A stretch of 64,000 bases of DNA from DAOUMF01 sp034408935 (lineage in GTDB: Bacteria > Chloroflexota > Dehalococcoidia > SM23-28-2 > RBG-16-64-32). A model generated the notes under the pieces. It had not been told where the DNA came from and ran no database searches. It saw only the letters and a program-made list of their open reading frames with translations. Position numbers and translations under genes: made by a program. Below, piece after piece: positions 33,750 through 43,295 of this stretch; the first letter of the stretch is position 1; each line of letters opens with the position of its first letter. The stretch lies in NCBI GenBank assembly GCA_034408935.1, contig DAOUMV010000021.1, positions 82,348 through 146,347 on the forward strand. Reading direction: 5' to 3'.

Positions 33750-34163
33750 TTAGGGCGGTAGGCACTTCAGGAGCTCGGTCGGGGTGACGAACTCGGTTCC
33801 CCCGTAGCCCCTGTAGCGCAGCAACTCCCGGTCAGCGCTGACCAGGTACGTGGCCTGGCCTTCCACAGCAGCCTCCACGAGCCTCCGGTCGCCTTTGTCC
33901 TTGAGAGGCAGGCCGCTGATGCGAGCTCCCCGCACCCGGATCGACCGCATTTCCAGGTGCTGGAGGAGCGCGTCCACACTCTCTTTCGGAACCATGCGCC
34001 TCAGCCACCGGGAATCGAGAAGGAGTCGCGCTTCGCGGAGCGTGGCTTCAGATGAGACGACCTCGAAGCGTCCATCCAGCCAGGCGCGGACGATTTGTGC
34101 TGCAGCCCCCCGCGCCTTCGTGAGGGATGCGATGAGTACGTTAGTGTCGATTGCGATTCTCAC
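33750..34163 (-). CDS. PIN-domain protein, putative toxin-type RNase
   Basis: A 137-aa PIN domain: RIAIDTNVLIASL gives the first Asp, SSEATLREARLLL the Glu, LPLKDKGDRRLVEAAVEG the second acidic site, and TYLVSADRELLRY the third Asp. All four acidic residues are present, so it should be an active Mg-dependent RNase. Such proteins are usually the toxin of a VapBC-like pair, but no antitoxin-like gene is adjacent, so it may be orphan. The GTG at 34163 gives the typical RIAIDTN start; one six codons earlier is possible. Confidence 0.8.
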   Translation of the reverse strand: MRIAIDTNVLIASLTKARGAAAQIVRAWLDGRFEVVSSEATLREARLLLDSRWLRRMVPKESVDALLQHLEMRSIRVRGARISGLPLKDKGDRRLVEAAVEGQATYLVSADRELLRYRGYGGTEFVTPTELLKCLPP

Positions 34164-34255
34164 GCTGTCAGATCGCGGCACTCTGCCCCGGAGTATACAG
34201 GAAGGTCGTGTCCGGTCGGATCAGATACGCATCAGATTCGGGGGCACGCAGCTCC

Positions 34256-35197
34256 TCAAAGCTGGGAGCCGATGACGGGGCCAGCGCCTTCGTTCGCCAG
34301 GTGGGCCTGTCGGCGCTCCAGAGCGCTGTCGATGGTGGACAGCACCTCTTCCTTCTCCTCTGGGAACTTGTAGCCCTCCCAGTCCATTCGCAGGAAGGGG
34401 GGATTGGAGAAATGGTCGAAGCAAAGGCGACCGGTGATCTCCAGGTGTTCCACCAGGGCCCGTATCTCGCGCGTGACGTCCGGCAGCGACATCGCCTGGA
34501 ACCCCCCCGCCTCGTACTCCTCGTAGAGCGGCGTGCCGGGAGCCAGGATGAGGGATCTGACCCTCGTGTAGTGCGGATCGACGGCGTTGAGGACGCGGGC
34601 GGTGCCCTCCACGTGCTGCTGTGAGTCCTCCCGGCCGCCCAGGCCTGGCATCACGTACTCGGAGAGCTCGAAGCCGGCCTCCTTAACCCTGAGCCCGGCG
34701 GCGATCATCTGTTCAGAGCTGGCGCCCTTCTTCACCCGCTCCAGGATGCCGTCGTCGCCGCTCTCCAGCCCTAGGTGGAGGCGGTTCAGTCCCGCCTTCC
34801 GCAGCTCCCGCAGCTCGTCCAGGTCCTTGGCCAGCACGGTCTTCGCCCGGCCGTACGATGTCACCCGTTCGAGGGAGGGGAATGCTTCGAGCAGGTGGGA
34901 CACGATCTGCATCAGGTCAGAGGTCTTGATGATGATGGCGTTGGAGTCAGCCAGAAAGGCGGTAGTCGGCGCCACGACGTAGCCCTGGCGGCGCATCTCG
35001 TCACACTCGATCCGTAGCTCATCGATGTCGCCCTTTACCTCCTCCACCGACCGCATCAGCGTCTTTCGCGGCACGTTCTTGTAGGCCGAGCAGAAGGTGC
35101 AGTAGTTCCAGGGACAGCCGCGCATGACCCTGATGAGCAGGGAGCGAGCCTCGCTCGGTGGCCTCATAGGGGGGAGTTCGTAGGGCACGACAATCAC
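34256..35197 (-). CDS. radical SAM enzyme (Elp3/coproporphyrinogen-oxidase-like group)
   Basis: A 313-aa radical SAM protein. The cluster motif is CPWNYCTFC with Cys28, Cys33 and Cys36 (Cx4Cx2C, one residue longer than classic). GLESGDDGILERVKKG and YVMPGLGGREDSQQH are the further conserved SAM-barrel motifs. This RGCPW..CTFC subfamily is widespread but has no firm function. It has no B12 domain. It stands alone, with a PIN gene downstream. Confidence 0.82.
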   Translation of the reverse strand: MIVVPYELPPMRPPSEARSLLIRVMRGCPWNYCTFCSAYKNVPRKTLMRSVEEVKGDIDELRIECDEMRRQGYVVAPTTAFLADSNAIIIKTSDLMQIVSHLLEAFPSLERVTSYGRAKTVLAKDLDELRELRKAGLNRLHLGLESGDDGILERVKKGASSEQMIAAGLRVKEAGFELSEYVMPGLGGREDSQQHVEGTARVLNAVDPHYTRVRSLILAPGTPLYEEYEAGGFQAMSLPDVTREIRALVEHLEITGRLCFDHFSNPPFLRMDWEGYKFPEEKEEVLSTIDSALERRQAHLANEGAGPVIGSQL

Positions 35198-35387
35198 TCA
35201 GCAGCGTACTTTGGCCGTCGCTAACATTCTACAGTGATTCGCTGCTGAGCTTCAGCGAGAGTGCCATGCCAGGTGAGCCCATAGTCGAGCCGAGTCCTCA
35301 TGTAACGAACTGAGGCGCCCAGCGTCTCTAATGTCATAGAAAGACCTATCGGCCTGTATTGACTGGCGGAAAGAGGTGTCCTGGGCG

Positions 35388-35612
35388 ATGCTCTTGAAGA
35401 TCTGCCCCACGTGCCTCGGCGACATCGCCGTGGAGGCGATCACCGAAGGGGCGGACGGCCTCTGCCTCATGTGCGGCTGTCGCTTGCCCGCGGAAGCGCG
35501 TCCACCAGGGCTGGATCGGGATCAGAGTCCCGGCTCGATCGCAACAGCGCAGCGGGACTGGCCATACGCCAGCCGCCAGCTTCGCCCTAACCGCTTGGTG
35601 AGGGCAACCTGA
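35388..35612 (+). CDS. small CxxC protein, doubtful
   Basis: A 74-aa reading frame starting MLLKICPTCLGDI, with a second pair in LCLMCGCRLP, so a one-zinc ribbon is possible. The C-terminal part looks like ordinary non-coding translation. GAGGTG lies about 10 nt before the ATG. No homologue is recognised. It may be a real mini-protein or a remnant of one. Confidence 0.35.
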   Translation: MLLKICPTCLGDIAVEAITEGADGLCLMCGCRLPAEARPPGLDRDQSPGSIATAQRDWPYASRQLRPNRLVRAT

Positions 35613-35773
35613 GGAAGACGCACTCCTAGCGCTGCGAGGCGCTGCCCATCTGCGCTCGCCGAAACACTGACACGGACAGTGTGGCCGTGAGCATTGGCCC
35701 CGATACCTGTGTGACAGGACTGCCCTCAGCACGACACCGGGCGCCTCCAGTCGTGGCGAGCGTCGAGGGTCCG

Positions 35774-35802
35774 TTGACACCTGCCTCGCCCAGGCGGACA
35801 AT
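35774..35802 (+). promoter_or_regulatory. promoter for the acidic lipoprotein
   Basis: TTGACA at 35774-35779, a 17-bp spacer, and GACAAT at 35797-35802. The start codon is at 35840. Confidence 0.5.
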
Positions 35803-35839
35803 CGCCGCGAGGCTGGCCGGAAGGCAACAAGAAGGCACG

Positions 35840-36712
35840 ATGAGGATTCTTCTCGTTCTCGCCGTCACGATTCCGATGCTGCTAGCTTTCGGTGTTGCGT
35901 GCGGGGGAGACGAGGAACAAGCACGGGTCATGCCCAGCCCTGCGAGCGAGGGTGAAGGTGAGACGGAAGAAGGGGAAGGGTGGGACAGTGAAGGCGTGGC
36001 GGATGAAGAGGGGGAGGGAGCCAATGCCGACTTCGGCCGCGTGATCTTCCTACACCACTCCGTTGGTGAGAGCCTGATCGAGGAAGGTGACGTGCGCTCC
36101 GCCCTCACCGGCCTGGGCTACGAGTTCTACGATCACGGCTACAACGATGATGGCCTGGTCCTGGCCGACGGCACTTGGACCGGTGACAACTTTGATGTCC
36201 CGGATGACAACACGGACCCTGACGGGTTCGCTGACATCTTTGCCCAGCCGTTGCATGACCCGCCGGACAACACCTTCAGCCACCTGATGCAGTACGACGT
36301 CATCGCGTTCAAGTCCTGCTACCCCGTCAGCGAAATCCAGAGCGACGAGCAACTGGACGAGTACAAGTCCTACTACCTTTCCATCCGCGACCGGATGGAC
36401 GAGTACCCCGACAAGATCTTCATCGTTGTCACGCCGCCGCCGCAGGTACCGGCATATTCCGACGCTGAGACCGCAGCAAGGGCTCGCGCCTTCGCCGACT
36501 GGCTGGGCTCGGATGAATACCTGAGCGGCCACCCGAATGTCTTCACCTTCGACTTCTTCGACCTGCTGGCCGACTCTTCCACCAACACGCTACGGGACGA
36601 CTACCAGGCCGATGAGGAAGATGCACACCCCAATCAACTGGCCAACCAGACCATTGGCCCCCTCTTCGCGGACTTCATTGACCAGGCGATCAGCACCTAC
36701 ACTGCTCAGTGA
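35840..36712 (+). CDS. lipoprotein with SGNH-like hydrolase domain
   Basis: A 290-aa lipoprotein: signal peptide ending in lipobox LAFGVAC, then a Glu/Gly-rich linker (GEGETEEGEG-type). The outer domain begins RVIFLHHSVGESLIEEG and has VIAFKSCYPVSEI, IFIVVTPPPQVP and DAHPNQLANQTIG. The HHS start, the PPP strand and the terminal DAHPN (Asp-x-x-His-like) fit a divergent SGNH/GDSL-type hydrolase, perhaps acting on acetylated glycans. The start at 35840 is behind AAGAAGG. Function is inferred only. Confidence 0.68.
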   Translation: MRILLVLAVTIPMLLAFGVACGGDEEQARVMPSPASEGEGETEEGEGWDSEGVADEEGEGANADFGRVIFLHHSVGESLIEEGDVRSALTGLGYEFYDHGYNDDGLVLADGTWTGDNFDVPDDNTDPDGFADIFAQPLHDPPDNTFSHLMQYDVIAFKSCYPVSEIQSDEQLDEYKSYYLSIRDRMDEYPDKIFIVVTPPPQVPAYSDAETAARARAFADWLGSDEYLSGHPNVFTFDFFDLLADSSTNTLRDDYQADEEDAHPNQLANQTIGPLFADFIDQAISTYTAQ

Positions 36713-36764
36713 CAGGGGGTTCAGGCTTCAGGGTTCGCGACTTCGGGAGTCCGAGTAGTCGGCC

Positions 36765-36789
36765 GCGTTAGCACCATCCCGCCCCGGGC
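36765..36789. repeat. 25-bp direct repeat, left copy
   Basis: Matches 40361-40385 at 22 of 25 positions (core CACCATCCCGCCCC). The pair brackets the large PAS/GGDEF/EAL gene and little else. Confidence 0.58.
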
Positions 36790-36841
36790 CGCCGAGCATG
36801 ATCGGGATTACGGGGGTGCGTCGCCGAGTCGATACTGGGGA

Positions 36842-39800
36842 TCACAACTCCCCCAGCGCTAGGGTGGCAACGGTCAGACGCTTGCCACGCTTAAGCAGCT
36901 TCTCCAGGTGCGCTGGCGGCAACGGCTTGCTGAACAGAAAGCCCTGCATCTCATCGCATCCTCGTTTCTCGAGGAAGGCGAGCTGCTCTTCGGTCTCCAC
37001 GCCTTCGGCGATGACGCTGAGCTTTAAGTCGTGGGCAATAGTGATAATGGTGGTCACGATGGCGGCATCGTCCGGATCGATGGTGATGTCACGTACGAAG
37101 GACTGGTCGATCTTGACCACATCGACGGGGAACCGCTTCAGATAGCTGAGGGCAGAATGGCCGACGCCAAAATCGTCTATAGCGACCCGCACCCCCATGT
37201 CTCTCAGGGAGCGCAGCACCGCGATCGTGTGGTCCACGTCTTGGATAGCGGTGCTCTCCGTGATCTCCACCTCCAGCGAACTGGGGTCCAGATCAGTCTC
37301 ATTCAGCACCTGCATCACCGTTTGCACTAGATCTCGCCGCTGGAACTGATGCGAGGAGACGTTCACCGCTATACGCATGCCGGGAATGCCTGCCTCTTGC
37401 CACGCCTTGTTCTGTGCGCAGGCAGTCCGCAGCACCCACTCACCGAGCTCCACGATCAAGCCAGTCTCCTCCGCCACGGGGATGAACTCGATTGGCGAGA
37501 CCAGCCCGCGGTCAGGGTGATCCCAGCGCACCAAAGCTTCCACCCCCACGATCTGTCCGGTTCGTATGTCTACCTGCGGCTGGTAGTAGACGATGAACTC
37601 CTCACGCTCTAGCGCGTGGCGCAGATCGCTTTCCAGGACAACCCGCTCCGCGATTTTCGCTTTCATGTCGGCCGAATAGATCTGGGAGTTATCTCTGCCT
37701 TCTTCCTTGGCTCGATACATTGCGATGTCGGCATTCCGCAGCAGGGTTTCGGCATCGTCCCCGTCGGTTGGGAAGATGGTGATCCCGATGCTGGTAGTGA
37801 TGTGGAATTCGTGGCCAGCAACTATCCGCACCCCCCGAAAGCTCTGGACAATCCTATCGGCGATAGAAGCGGCATGCTCTACGCCAGTGACCGCTGGCAA
37901 TAGCAGAATGAACTCGTCCCCACCCGCACGAGCCACGGTGTCGCCCTCCCGCACAAGCCCCTTCAGTTGGTTGCCAACGGTTTGCAACAGTCGATCACCC
38001 TGTTTGTGCCCGGCCGTGTCGTTAATCATCTTGAATCGATCCAGGTCGAGGAGCATCACGGCCACCATCTGCTTGCTGCGTTTCGCCTGAGCGATCGCCA
38101 GATTGAGACGATCTCTGAACAGAGCGCGGTTAGGCAGGTCGGTCAGGGCGTCGTGATACGCCAGATGTCTGACAGTTTCCTCTGCCTGCTTGTGCTCTGT
38201 GACGTCACGGAAGATACCCCTGGTGGCCACAGGCTTCCCGTCTTGGAATCGGGCAAAGGCGCTGCCCTCAACCCAGATGCTTCTGCCCTGCTTGGTTACG
38301 AACTCGGCCTCAACTCGATTAAGACTCTCCCCGGCCGTCACACGCTGAAACATCGTTATGCAATGATCTCTGCTGTCGGGGTGAATGATGTCAAACATGT
38401 TGAGGCTGAGAGTTTCTTCCTCGCTATACCCGAGTGTCTCGCGCCAGGCGCGGTTCACATAGAGAAAGGACCCATCCATCGCCACGCTCTGGATGAGGTC
38501 ACTCGTGTTCTCGAACAGATCGCGATATCGCTCCTCGCTCTCCCGCAGCGCCTCCTCCGCCCGCTTGCGCTCGGTGATGTCGAAGGCTGTTCCGAGCATG
38601 GCCGGCTTTCCCTCGAACTCAATGCTGGCCGCCGTGAAATCAAGCCAGCGCTCCTGGCCCTTCTTGGTCAGGATCTTGACTTCATATCGTGCAGGAACCT
38701 CTTCACCGTGCTGGCGCGTCAACCCCCGCTCTCTGATCAGCTCTCGATGATCAGGGTGAACTACGTCCCAGAAATCCATGGCTGCCCATTCTTCACGGGT
38801 GTAGCCGCACATGGCTTCAGCGGCAGGGTTCGCGTAGCTGATCTTGGTGCCGCGGTAGATGAATATGGCGGCGGTGGCTGTCTCAGCGAGCGTGCGGAAC
38901 CTCTGCTCGCTCTCTCGCAACGCCTCCTCCGCCCGCTTGCGCTCGGTGATGTCCCGAGCCGCGACCACCCGGACGGGGCACCCTTCATACCTACCCTCCT
39001 TAGCGACGGCTTCCACATAGATAATCGTGCCGTCCTTTTTCACCATGGCCATGTCATACGTGGCCTGCACCCCGGAAGCGATTTTCTGCATGACGGAGTC
39101 GTGATGCTCCTCAGCCACTAGGTCGAGAACGGACATCCCTTTCATCTCCGACTCCGAGTATCCAAACATCTTGGCGAAAGCCGGGTTTACGTCCACGAAG
39201 ACGCCCCGCTCATGGATAGCGATGCCATCGAAAGCGCTCTCGAAGAGAGACCGAAAACGCTCCTCGCTCTCTCGCAGCGCCTCCTCCGCCCGCTTGCGCT
39301 CGGTGATGTCTGTGACCAGCGATTCCGTCATCTGGTTGAAGGAGGCCCCCAAGCGGGCGAGCTCCCGCAGGCCTGTCGCCCGCGCCCGTGCCTTCAGGTT
39401 GCCGCCGGCCACGGCCAGGGCGGACGACTCCAGGGAGGAAAGCGGCTTCAGGATGGATCGGGCTATGAGGGTCGATGCTGTCAGCCCAAGGAAAGCGCCC
39501 ATGACCCCGGAGGTGGCGAGCAGCCAGAAGGCCAAGTCAGCCGTGTTATCCGCGCGGCTCCGGAGTGCCGCCGCCGCCTCACGCTCCGCCTCGCTCAGGT
39601 CCCCAAACTCAGCGTGGAGCTGATCCACTTGGAGCAGGCCTTCATCGAGAGCCGCTCTGGCTCCCTCCACGTCGCCGCTCTGCCGCAGCGTGATGACCTT
39701 CATCGCTGTCTGGGAGAGGAGAGGGACGGACCGGGTTATGAGCTCGTCCATTCTCTCCGCATTCGTCTCCTGCCCCAGGCCTTCCATCTGGGCGCGTGCC

Positions 39801-40135
39801 TCTTCTAGGGAGGCCGCGAGCGACAGCCCCTGGGAAGTCAGCTGCGGGACCACACTCTCGTCACCAGTGGCGACATACAGCTGTAGTAGTGGGACAAACG
39901 CTTCGCCCTTCAACTCGATCTCCTGCACGAGGGAGGCGGTAGCGCTGCGTTGCTCCATCTCGGCCAGGTCAGACCGGTGTTGCCGCGCCAGCCAGGCGGA
40001 GGCCGCGACGACCAAGACAAGGAGAATAACCAGAAGCCCGAAGCCGCCGATGATCCGCGCCCTGACCGTGGAAGGCAAAGCGAGCCTGGGCCACCCTCTG
40101 GGTGCCCGCCCTCGGATTCGTGGCAGCTTCATCAT
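36842..40135 (-). CDS. sensor diguanylate cyclase/phosphodiesterase (HAMP, three PAS, GGDEF, EAL)
   Basis: A 1097-aa inner-membrane sensor. Domains in order: TM1 (about 26-50), a periplasmic four-helix-type sensor (about 50-205), TM2, HAMP (about 225-280), three PAS domains (about 290, 415 and 540), GGDEF with RAGGDEFILLLP near 736, and EAL with GVEALVRWDHP near 861. Both catalytic motifs are intact, as are the later EITES and DDFGVGHSAL of EAL. It can in principle make and degrade c-di-GMP. The linkers before the PAS domains repeat ITERKRAEEALRESEERF almost exactly. AGGC precedes the start at 40135. No partner gene is adjacent. Confidence 0.92.
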   Translation of the reverse strand: MMKLPRIRGRAPRGWPRLALPSTVRARIIGGFGLLVILLVLVVAASAWLARQHRSDLAEMEQRSATASLVQEIELKGEAFVPLLQLYVATGDESVVPQLTSQGLSLAASLEEARAQMEGLGQETNAERMDELITRSVPLLSQTAMKVITLRQSGDVEGARAALDEGLLQVDQLHAEFGDLSEAEREAAAALRSRADNTADLAFWLLATSGVMGAFLGLTASTLIARSILKPLSSLESSALAVAGGNLKARARATGLRELARLGASFNQMTESLVTDITERKRAEEALRESEERFRSLFESAFDGIAIHERGVFVDVNPAFAKMFGYSESEMKGMSVLDLVAEEHHDSVMQKIASGVQATYDMAMVKKDGTIIYVEAVAKEGRYEGCPVRVVAARDITERKRAEEALRESEQRFRTLAETATAAIFIYRGTKISYANPAAEAMCGYTREEWAAMDFWDVVHPDHRELIRERGLTRQHGEEVPARYEVKILTKKGQERWLDFTAASIEFEGKPAMLGTAFDITERKRAEEALRESEERYRDLFENTSDLIQSVAMDGSFLYVNRAWRETLGYSEEETLSLNMFDIIHPDSRDHCITMFQRVTAGESLNRVEAEFVTKQGRSIWVEGSAFARFQDGKPVATRGIFRDVTEHKQAEETVRHLAYHDALTDLPNRALFRDRLNLAIAQAKRSKQMVAVMLLDLDRFKMINDTAGHKQGDRLLQTVGNQLKGLVREGDTVARAGGDEFILLLPAVTGVEHAASIADRIVQSFRGVRIVAGHEFHITTSIGITIFPTDGDDAETLLRNADIAMYRAKEEGRDNSQIYSADMKAKIAERVVLESDLRHALEREEFIVYYQPQVDIRTGQIVGVEALVRWDHPDRGLVSPIEFIPVAEETGLIVELGEWVLRTACAQNKAWQEAGIPGMRIAVNVSSHQFQRRDLVQTVMQVLNETDLDPSSLEVEITESTAIQDVDHTIAVLRSLRDMGVRVAIDDFGVGHSALSYLKRFPVDVVKIDQSFVRDITIDPDDAAIVTTIITIAHDLKLSVIAEGVETEEQLAFLEKRGCDEMQGFLFSKPLPPAHLEKLLKRGKRLTVATLALGEL
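38530..39310. repeat. three near-identical 52-bp linker repeats inside the PAS gene
   Basis: Copies at 38530-38581, 38902-38953 and 39259-39310 encode the coiled linker before each PAS domain. They are nearly identical at DNA level, at intervals of about 360-370 bp, although the PAS domains between them differ strongly. Such repeats allow PAS domains to be lost or gained by recombination. Confidence 0.8.
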
Positions 40136-40360
40136 TCGTGCCTCGCTCTGGCCGCACATGCCATCGCTCACCGCATCGTCCACAGGCGATGCTGATTCCC
40201 CACAAGAAAAGATGCCGCTCACGGTGGGCTGTTACAGGCGCCCAGAAGCGGAGCTGTATCTGTACGGATTCCAGGACTCCGTGCGAACATACGACGTGGG
40301 CTGGCGCACTGTGTTGATGCCTGGCTGGTCACAGGCTCTGTCACATCACTCCCCTGAGAC

Positions 40361-40385
40361 GCGTTGACACCATCCCGCCCCAGGC
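40361..40385. repeat. 25-bp direct repeat, right copy
   Basis: See 36765-36789. It lies in the 400-bp gap between the PAS gene and the ABC operon; apart from this repeat the gap shows no gene. A TTGACA inside it has no matching -10. Confidence 0.58.
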
Positions 40386-40535
40386 GCAGATCGCCCGGGA
40401 CGCTTGGCTCGATGAGAGCTACGTGTCTCGCCAGCACATCGGACGCGATGACAAGCCAGAGGCCGCCCGTCTAGAATTGGAGCGTGACGATTCGGACCGA
40501 ACGTCCAGCGGCGAGACACGAGATGGACCCCTGAC

Positions 40536-41465
40536 TTGACGCTAATTCGCACGACCGGCCTGACAAAGCGCTACGCAAGAGTCACCGCCCTGGACGCGCT
40601 GGATCTTGAACTGGAGCCCGGCATCATCGGCCTCGTTGGTGCCAACGGCGCCGGCAAGAGCACCCTCATCAAGCTTCTCCTCGGTCTGCTGGAACCCACT
40701 AGCGGCTCCGGCGAAGTGATGGGATTCGACATCTCTCGCCAGGGGCCGGAGCTACGTCAGTTCGTCGGCTACATGCCGGAGCACGAATGCCTGCCCACCG
40801 ACATCTCCGCCACCGAATTCGTCGCTCATATGGCGCAGATCAGCGGTCTTCCGCGCGGAGCCGCGCGCGAGCGCACGGCCGAAACCCTGCGGCACGTTGG
40901 CCTCTTCGAGGAGCGGTACCGCGAGATCCGCGGCTACTCCACCGGTATGAAGCAGCGCGTGAAGCTGGCCCAGGCGCTGGTCCACGATCCCCGGCTGGTG
41001 CTCCTCGACGAACCGACCAGCGGGCTCGATCCGGAAGGCCGCGACGAGATGCTGCGCCTTATCCGGCGCATCGGCGCCGAGTTCGGAATCGCCATGATCC
41101 TCTCGTCCCACCTCCTGAGCGAGATCGAGCGCGTCTGCGACCACCTCGTCGAGATCCAAGGCGGGCGCCTCGTCCGGTCCGCACCCATGTCGGAGCTCAC
41201 CGCGCCCACCCGTTTCCTCGCCATCGAGGTCGACGGAGACGGCGACCGACTGGCCGACCACCTACAGAAGCACGGGGTAGCGGTAAGCAGAAGCGGCCGC
41301 TTCCTCGTCGTGCAGAAGGAAGAGGACACCCTGCTCGACCTCATCCGAGACAGCGTCGTCGACCTCGGTCTCGGCCTGGTGCGACTGGAGCAGAGCCGTC
41401 GGCGGCTTGAGGAGCTGTTCCAGTCGCGGCCCGCATTTGAGGAGGACGAAGGCTCCCGTGGCTGA
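40536..41465 (+). CDS. ABC transporter ATP-binding protein
   Basis: A 309-aa ATPase: Walker A GANGAGKST, Q-loop GYMPEHECLP, signature YSTGMKQRVKLAQAL, Walker B LVLLDEPTSGLDPEG and the H-loop SSHLL. It is a type-2 exporter ATPase (CcmA/NatA-like). The start is TTG; no better in-frame start exists. It is the first of a four-gene set (ATPase, permease, ATPase, permease) with overlapping ends. Cargo unknown. Confidence 0.88.
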   Translation: MTLIRTTGLTKRYARVTALDALDLELEPGIIGLVGANGAGKSTLIKLLLGLLEPTSGSGEVMGFDISRQGPELRQFVGYMPEHECLPTDISATEFVAHMAQISGLPRGAARERTAETLRHVGLFEERYREIRGYSTGMKQRVKLAQALVHDPRLVLLDEPTSGLDPEGRDEMLRLIRRIGAEFGIAMILSSHLLSEIERVCDHLVEIQGGRLVRSAPMSELTAPTRFLAIEVDGDGDRLADHLQKHGVAVSRSGRFLVVQKEEDTLLDLIRDSVVDLGLGLVRLEQSRRRLEELFQSRPAFEEDEGSRG

Positions 41466-42342
41466 CACGACAGCGGGCAGCATCTACGACGTTGGCTACC
41501 AGCGGTACGAAGGCGTCCGTCTCGGGAGACGGCACGCCATCTGGGCGCTCTACGTCCACAGCCTTCGCGGCGTGTTCGGCATCGGCCGCTCCCTGTGGAG
41601 CAAAGTGGGCCCTATGGGTCTCGCCGTGATCGCCTTTCTCCCAGCGGTTTTCCAGCTCGGGATAGCCGCCATCGTCCCGGCGGAGATCGAGGTCATCCGG
41701 CCGGAGAACTACTACGACGTAATCGAGGTCGTGCTTGCGGTCTTCTGTGCCGTCGTCGCACCTGAGCTCGTCGGCCGTGACCAGCGCACGCAGACGCTGT
41801 CGCTCTACTTCTCGCGGGCCCTGAGGCGCCACGACTACGCCCTCGCGAAATACGCGGCGCTCGTTACCGGCATGCTCACGATCACCGTGATCCCGCAGGT
41901 GCTGATGTTCATCGGCAACGGCCTAGCCGCGGACCGCTTCGGCGACTACCTGCAGGACAAATGGACGGATCTGCCATCCATCCTCGGCAGCGCCGTCTTG
42001 TTGTCAGTCCTCATCGCCGCTATTGGGCTCGTCATCGCGTCACAGACGCCCCGGCGCGCCTACTCCACCGTCGGCATCCTCGCCGCGTTCGTCATCACCT
42101 CGGCTGTCGCGGCCAGCGTCTTCGAAGCAGCCGATCGGGACGTCGGACGCTTCGTCCTGCTCCTCAGTCCGGGTCATGTCGTCCAGGGCCTTACCTACTG
42201 GTTCTTCGACGCCACATTCGACCCCGAAGCGCAGCAGGCCAAGGCCGATCTCCCCGGCGTCATGTACGCGATCGACGCCGCCCTGGTGACGGTCGTCATG
42301 CTCGCCCTGTTGTTGCGCCGCTACGAGAAGATCTCGACATGA
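41458..42342 (+). CDS. ABC-2-type permease
   Basis: A 294-aa protein with six spans. It begins SIYDVGYQRYEGVRLGRR, the conserved N-terminus of permeases that follow such ATPases in Actinobacteria and Chloroflexota. The GTG at 41458 overlaps the previous stop by 8 bases, with GAAGG upstream. LVGRDQRTQTLSLYFSRAL is the cytoplasmic coupling region. It probably pairs with the first ATPase. Confidence 0.83.
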   Translation: MADTTAGSIYDVGYQRYEGVRLGRRHAIWALYVHSLRGVFGIGRSLWSKVGPMGLAVIAFLPAVFQLGIAAIVPAEIEVIRPENYYDVIEVVLAVFCAVVAPELVGRDQRTQTLSLYFSRALRRHDYALAKYAALVTGMLTITVIPQVLMFIGNGLAADRFGDYLQDKWTDLPSILGSAVLLSVLIAAIGLVIASQTPRRAYSTVGILAAFVITSAVAASVFEAADRDVGRFVLLLSPGHVVQGLTYWFFDATFDPEAQQAKADLPGVMYAIDAALVTVVMLALLLRRYEKIST

Positions 42343-43295
42343 ACACCGCCTCTCGGACCCGGGCCGCCGACTCGCCTTCCCCGCCACCGACGATCGAAGT
42401 CGACAGCGTCTCCCGCTGGTACGGCAACGTCGTCGCCGTCAACGACGTGTCATTCTCGCTCGGGCCCGGCATAACGGGGCTGCTCGGCCCCAACGGCGCG
42501 GGCAAGAGCACCATTCTCCACATGACCGCTGGCTTCCTTCGCCCGTCCAAAGGCACGGTTCGCATCGCCGCCAGACCCACATGGCGGAACCACAAGATGT
42601 ACGCCAACGTCGGCCTTGTACCGGAGAGGGAAGCCGTCTACCCGTTCCTCACCGGCTATCAGTTCGTGCTCTTGAGCGCGAAGCTCTACGGCCTCAGCGA
42701 TCCCGCCGGGGCCGCGCGCCGCGCCATCCGTGCCGTCGACATGGAGGCGGCCCAGGGCCGGCGCCTCGGTGGCTACTCCAAAGGCATGAGGCAGCGCATG
42801 AAGGTCGCCGCCGCCATCGTCCACGACCCCCAGGTACTCCTCCTCGACGAGCCGTTCAACGGCACCGATCCCGCACAGCGACTTCAGATGATGGACCTCC
42901 TCCGTCGCATGGCCGACGAAGGTCGCACCATCGTTTTCTCGTCCCACATCCTGGACGAGGTCGAGCGCCTCGCCCAGAACGTCCTCGTCATCGTCGCCGG
43001 TCGCCTCGTCGCGTCGGGCGACTTCCGCGCGATCCGTCACCTGATGACCGACCGACCGCACACTTTCACTGTTCACTCCAGCGATAACCGCCGCCTCGCC
43101 GTCGCTCTCGTCGCCGACGAGTCCGTGTTCGGTGTGGAGCTGGACGACGAGCACCTGACAGTCCGCACGTCTCAGTTCGCCGACTTCACCCGCGCGGCGC
43201 CCAAAATAGCGAAGGCGGAGGGCATCACCCTCCAGGAGTTGCTGCCCACCGACGAGTCCTTGGAGAGCGTCTTCTCCTACCTGGTGAAGCGATGA
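42339..43295 (+). CDS. ABC transporter ATP-binding protein, second of pair
   Basis: A 318-aa ATPase: GPNGAGKSTILH (Walker A), VPEREAVYPFLTG (Q-loop, with Glu in place of the usual Gln), GGYSKGMRQRMKVAAAI (signature), LLLDEPFNGTDP (Walker B) and SSHILDEVE. The ATGA overlap with the permease shows tight coupling. It is not a close copy of the first ATPase, so the operon may encode a heterodimeric or double exporter. Confidence 0.88.
   Translation: MNTASRTRAADSPSPPPTIEVDSVSRWYGNVVAVNDVSFSLGPGITGLLGPNGAGKSTILHMTAGFLRPSKGTVRIAARPTWRNHKMYANVGLVPEREAVYPFLTGYQFVLLSAKLYGLSDPAGAARRAIRAVDMEAAQGRRLGGYSKGMRQRMKVAAAIVHDPQVLLLDEPFNGTDPAQRLQMMDLLRRMADEGRTIVFSSHILDEVERLAQNVLVIVAGRLVASGDFRAIRHLMTDRPHTFTVHSSDNRRLAVALVADESVFGVELDDEHLTVRTSQFADFTRAAPKIAKAEGITLQELLPTDESLESVFSYLVKR

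Noticed and set aside
33750..34163. PIN gene as half of a VapBC toxin-antitoxin pair.
   Set aside because: No antitoxin-like reading frame is found immediately upstream; treated as an orphan PIN protein.
40361..40392. TTGACA before the ABC operon as its promoter.
   Set aside because: No -10-like hexamer lies 15-19 bp downstream, and it is part of the direct repeat.
41961..43295. A 444-codon open frame for the second ABC ATPase.
   Set aside because: The N-terminal 126 codons lie inside the permease gene in another frame and are Arg-rich; the ATPase starts at 42339 in an ATGA overlap.
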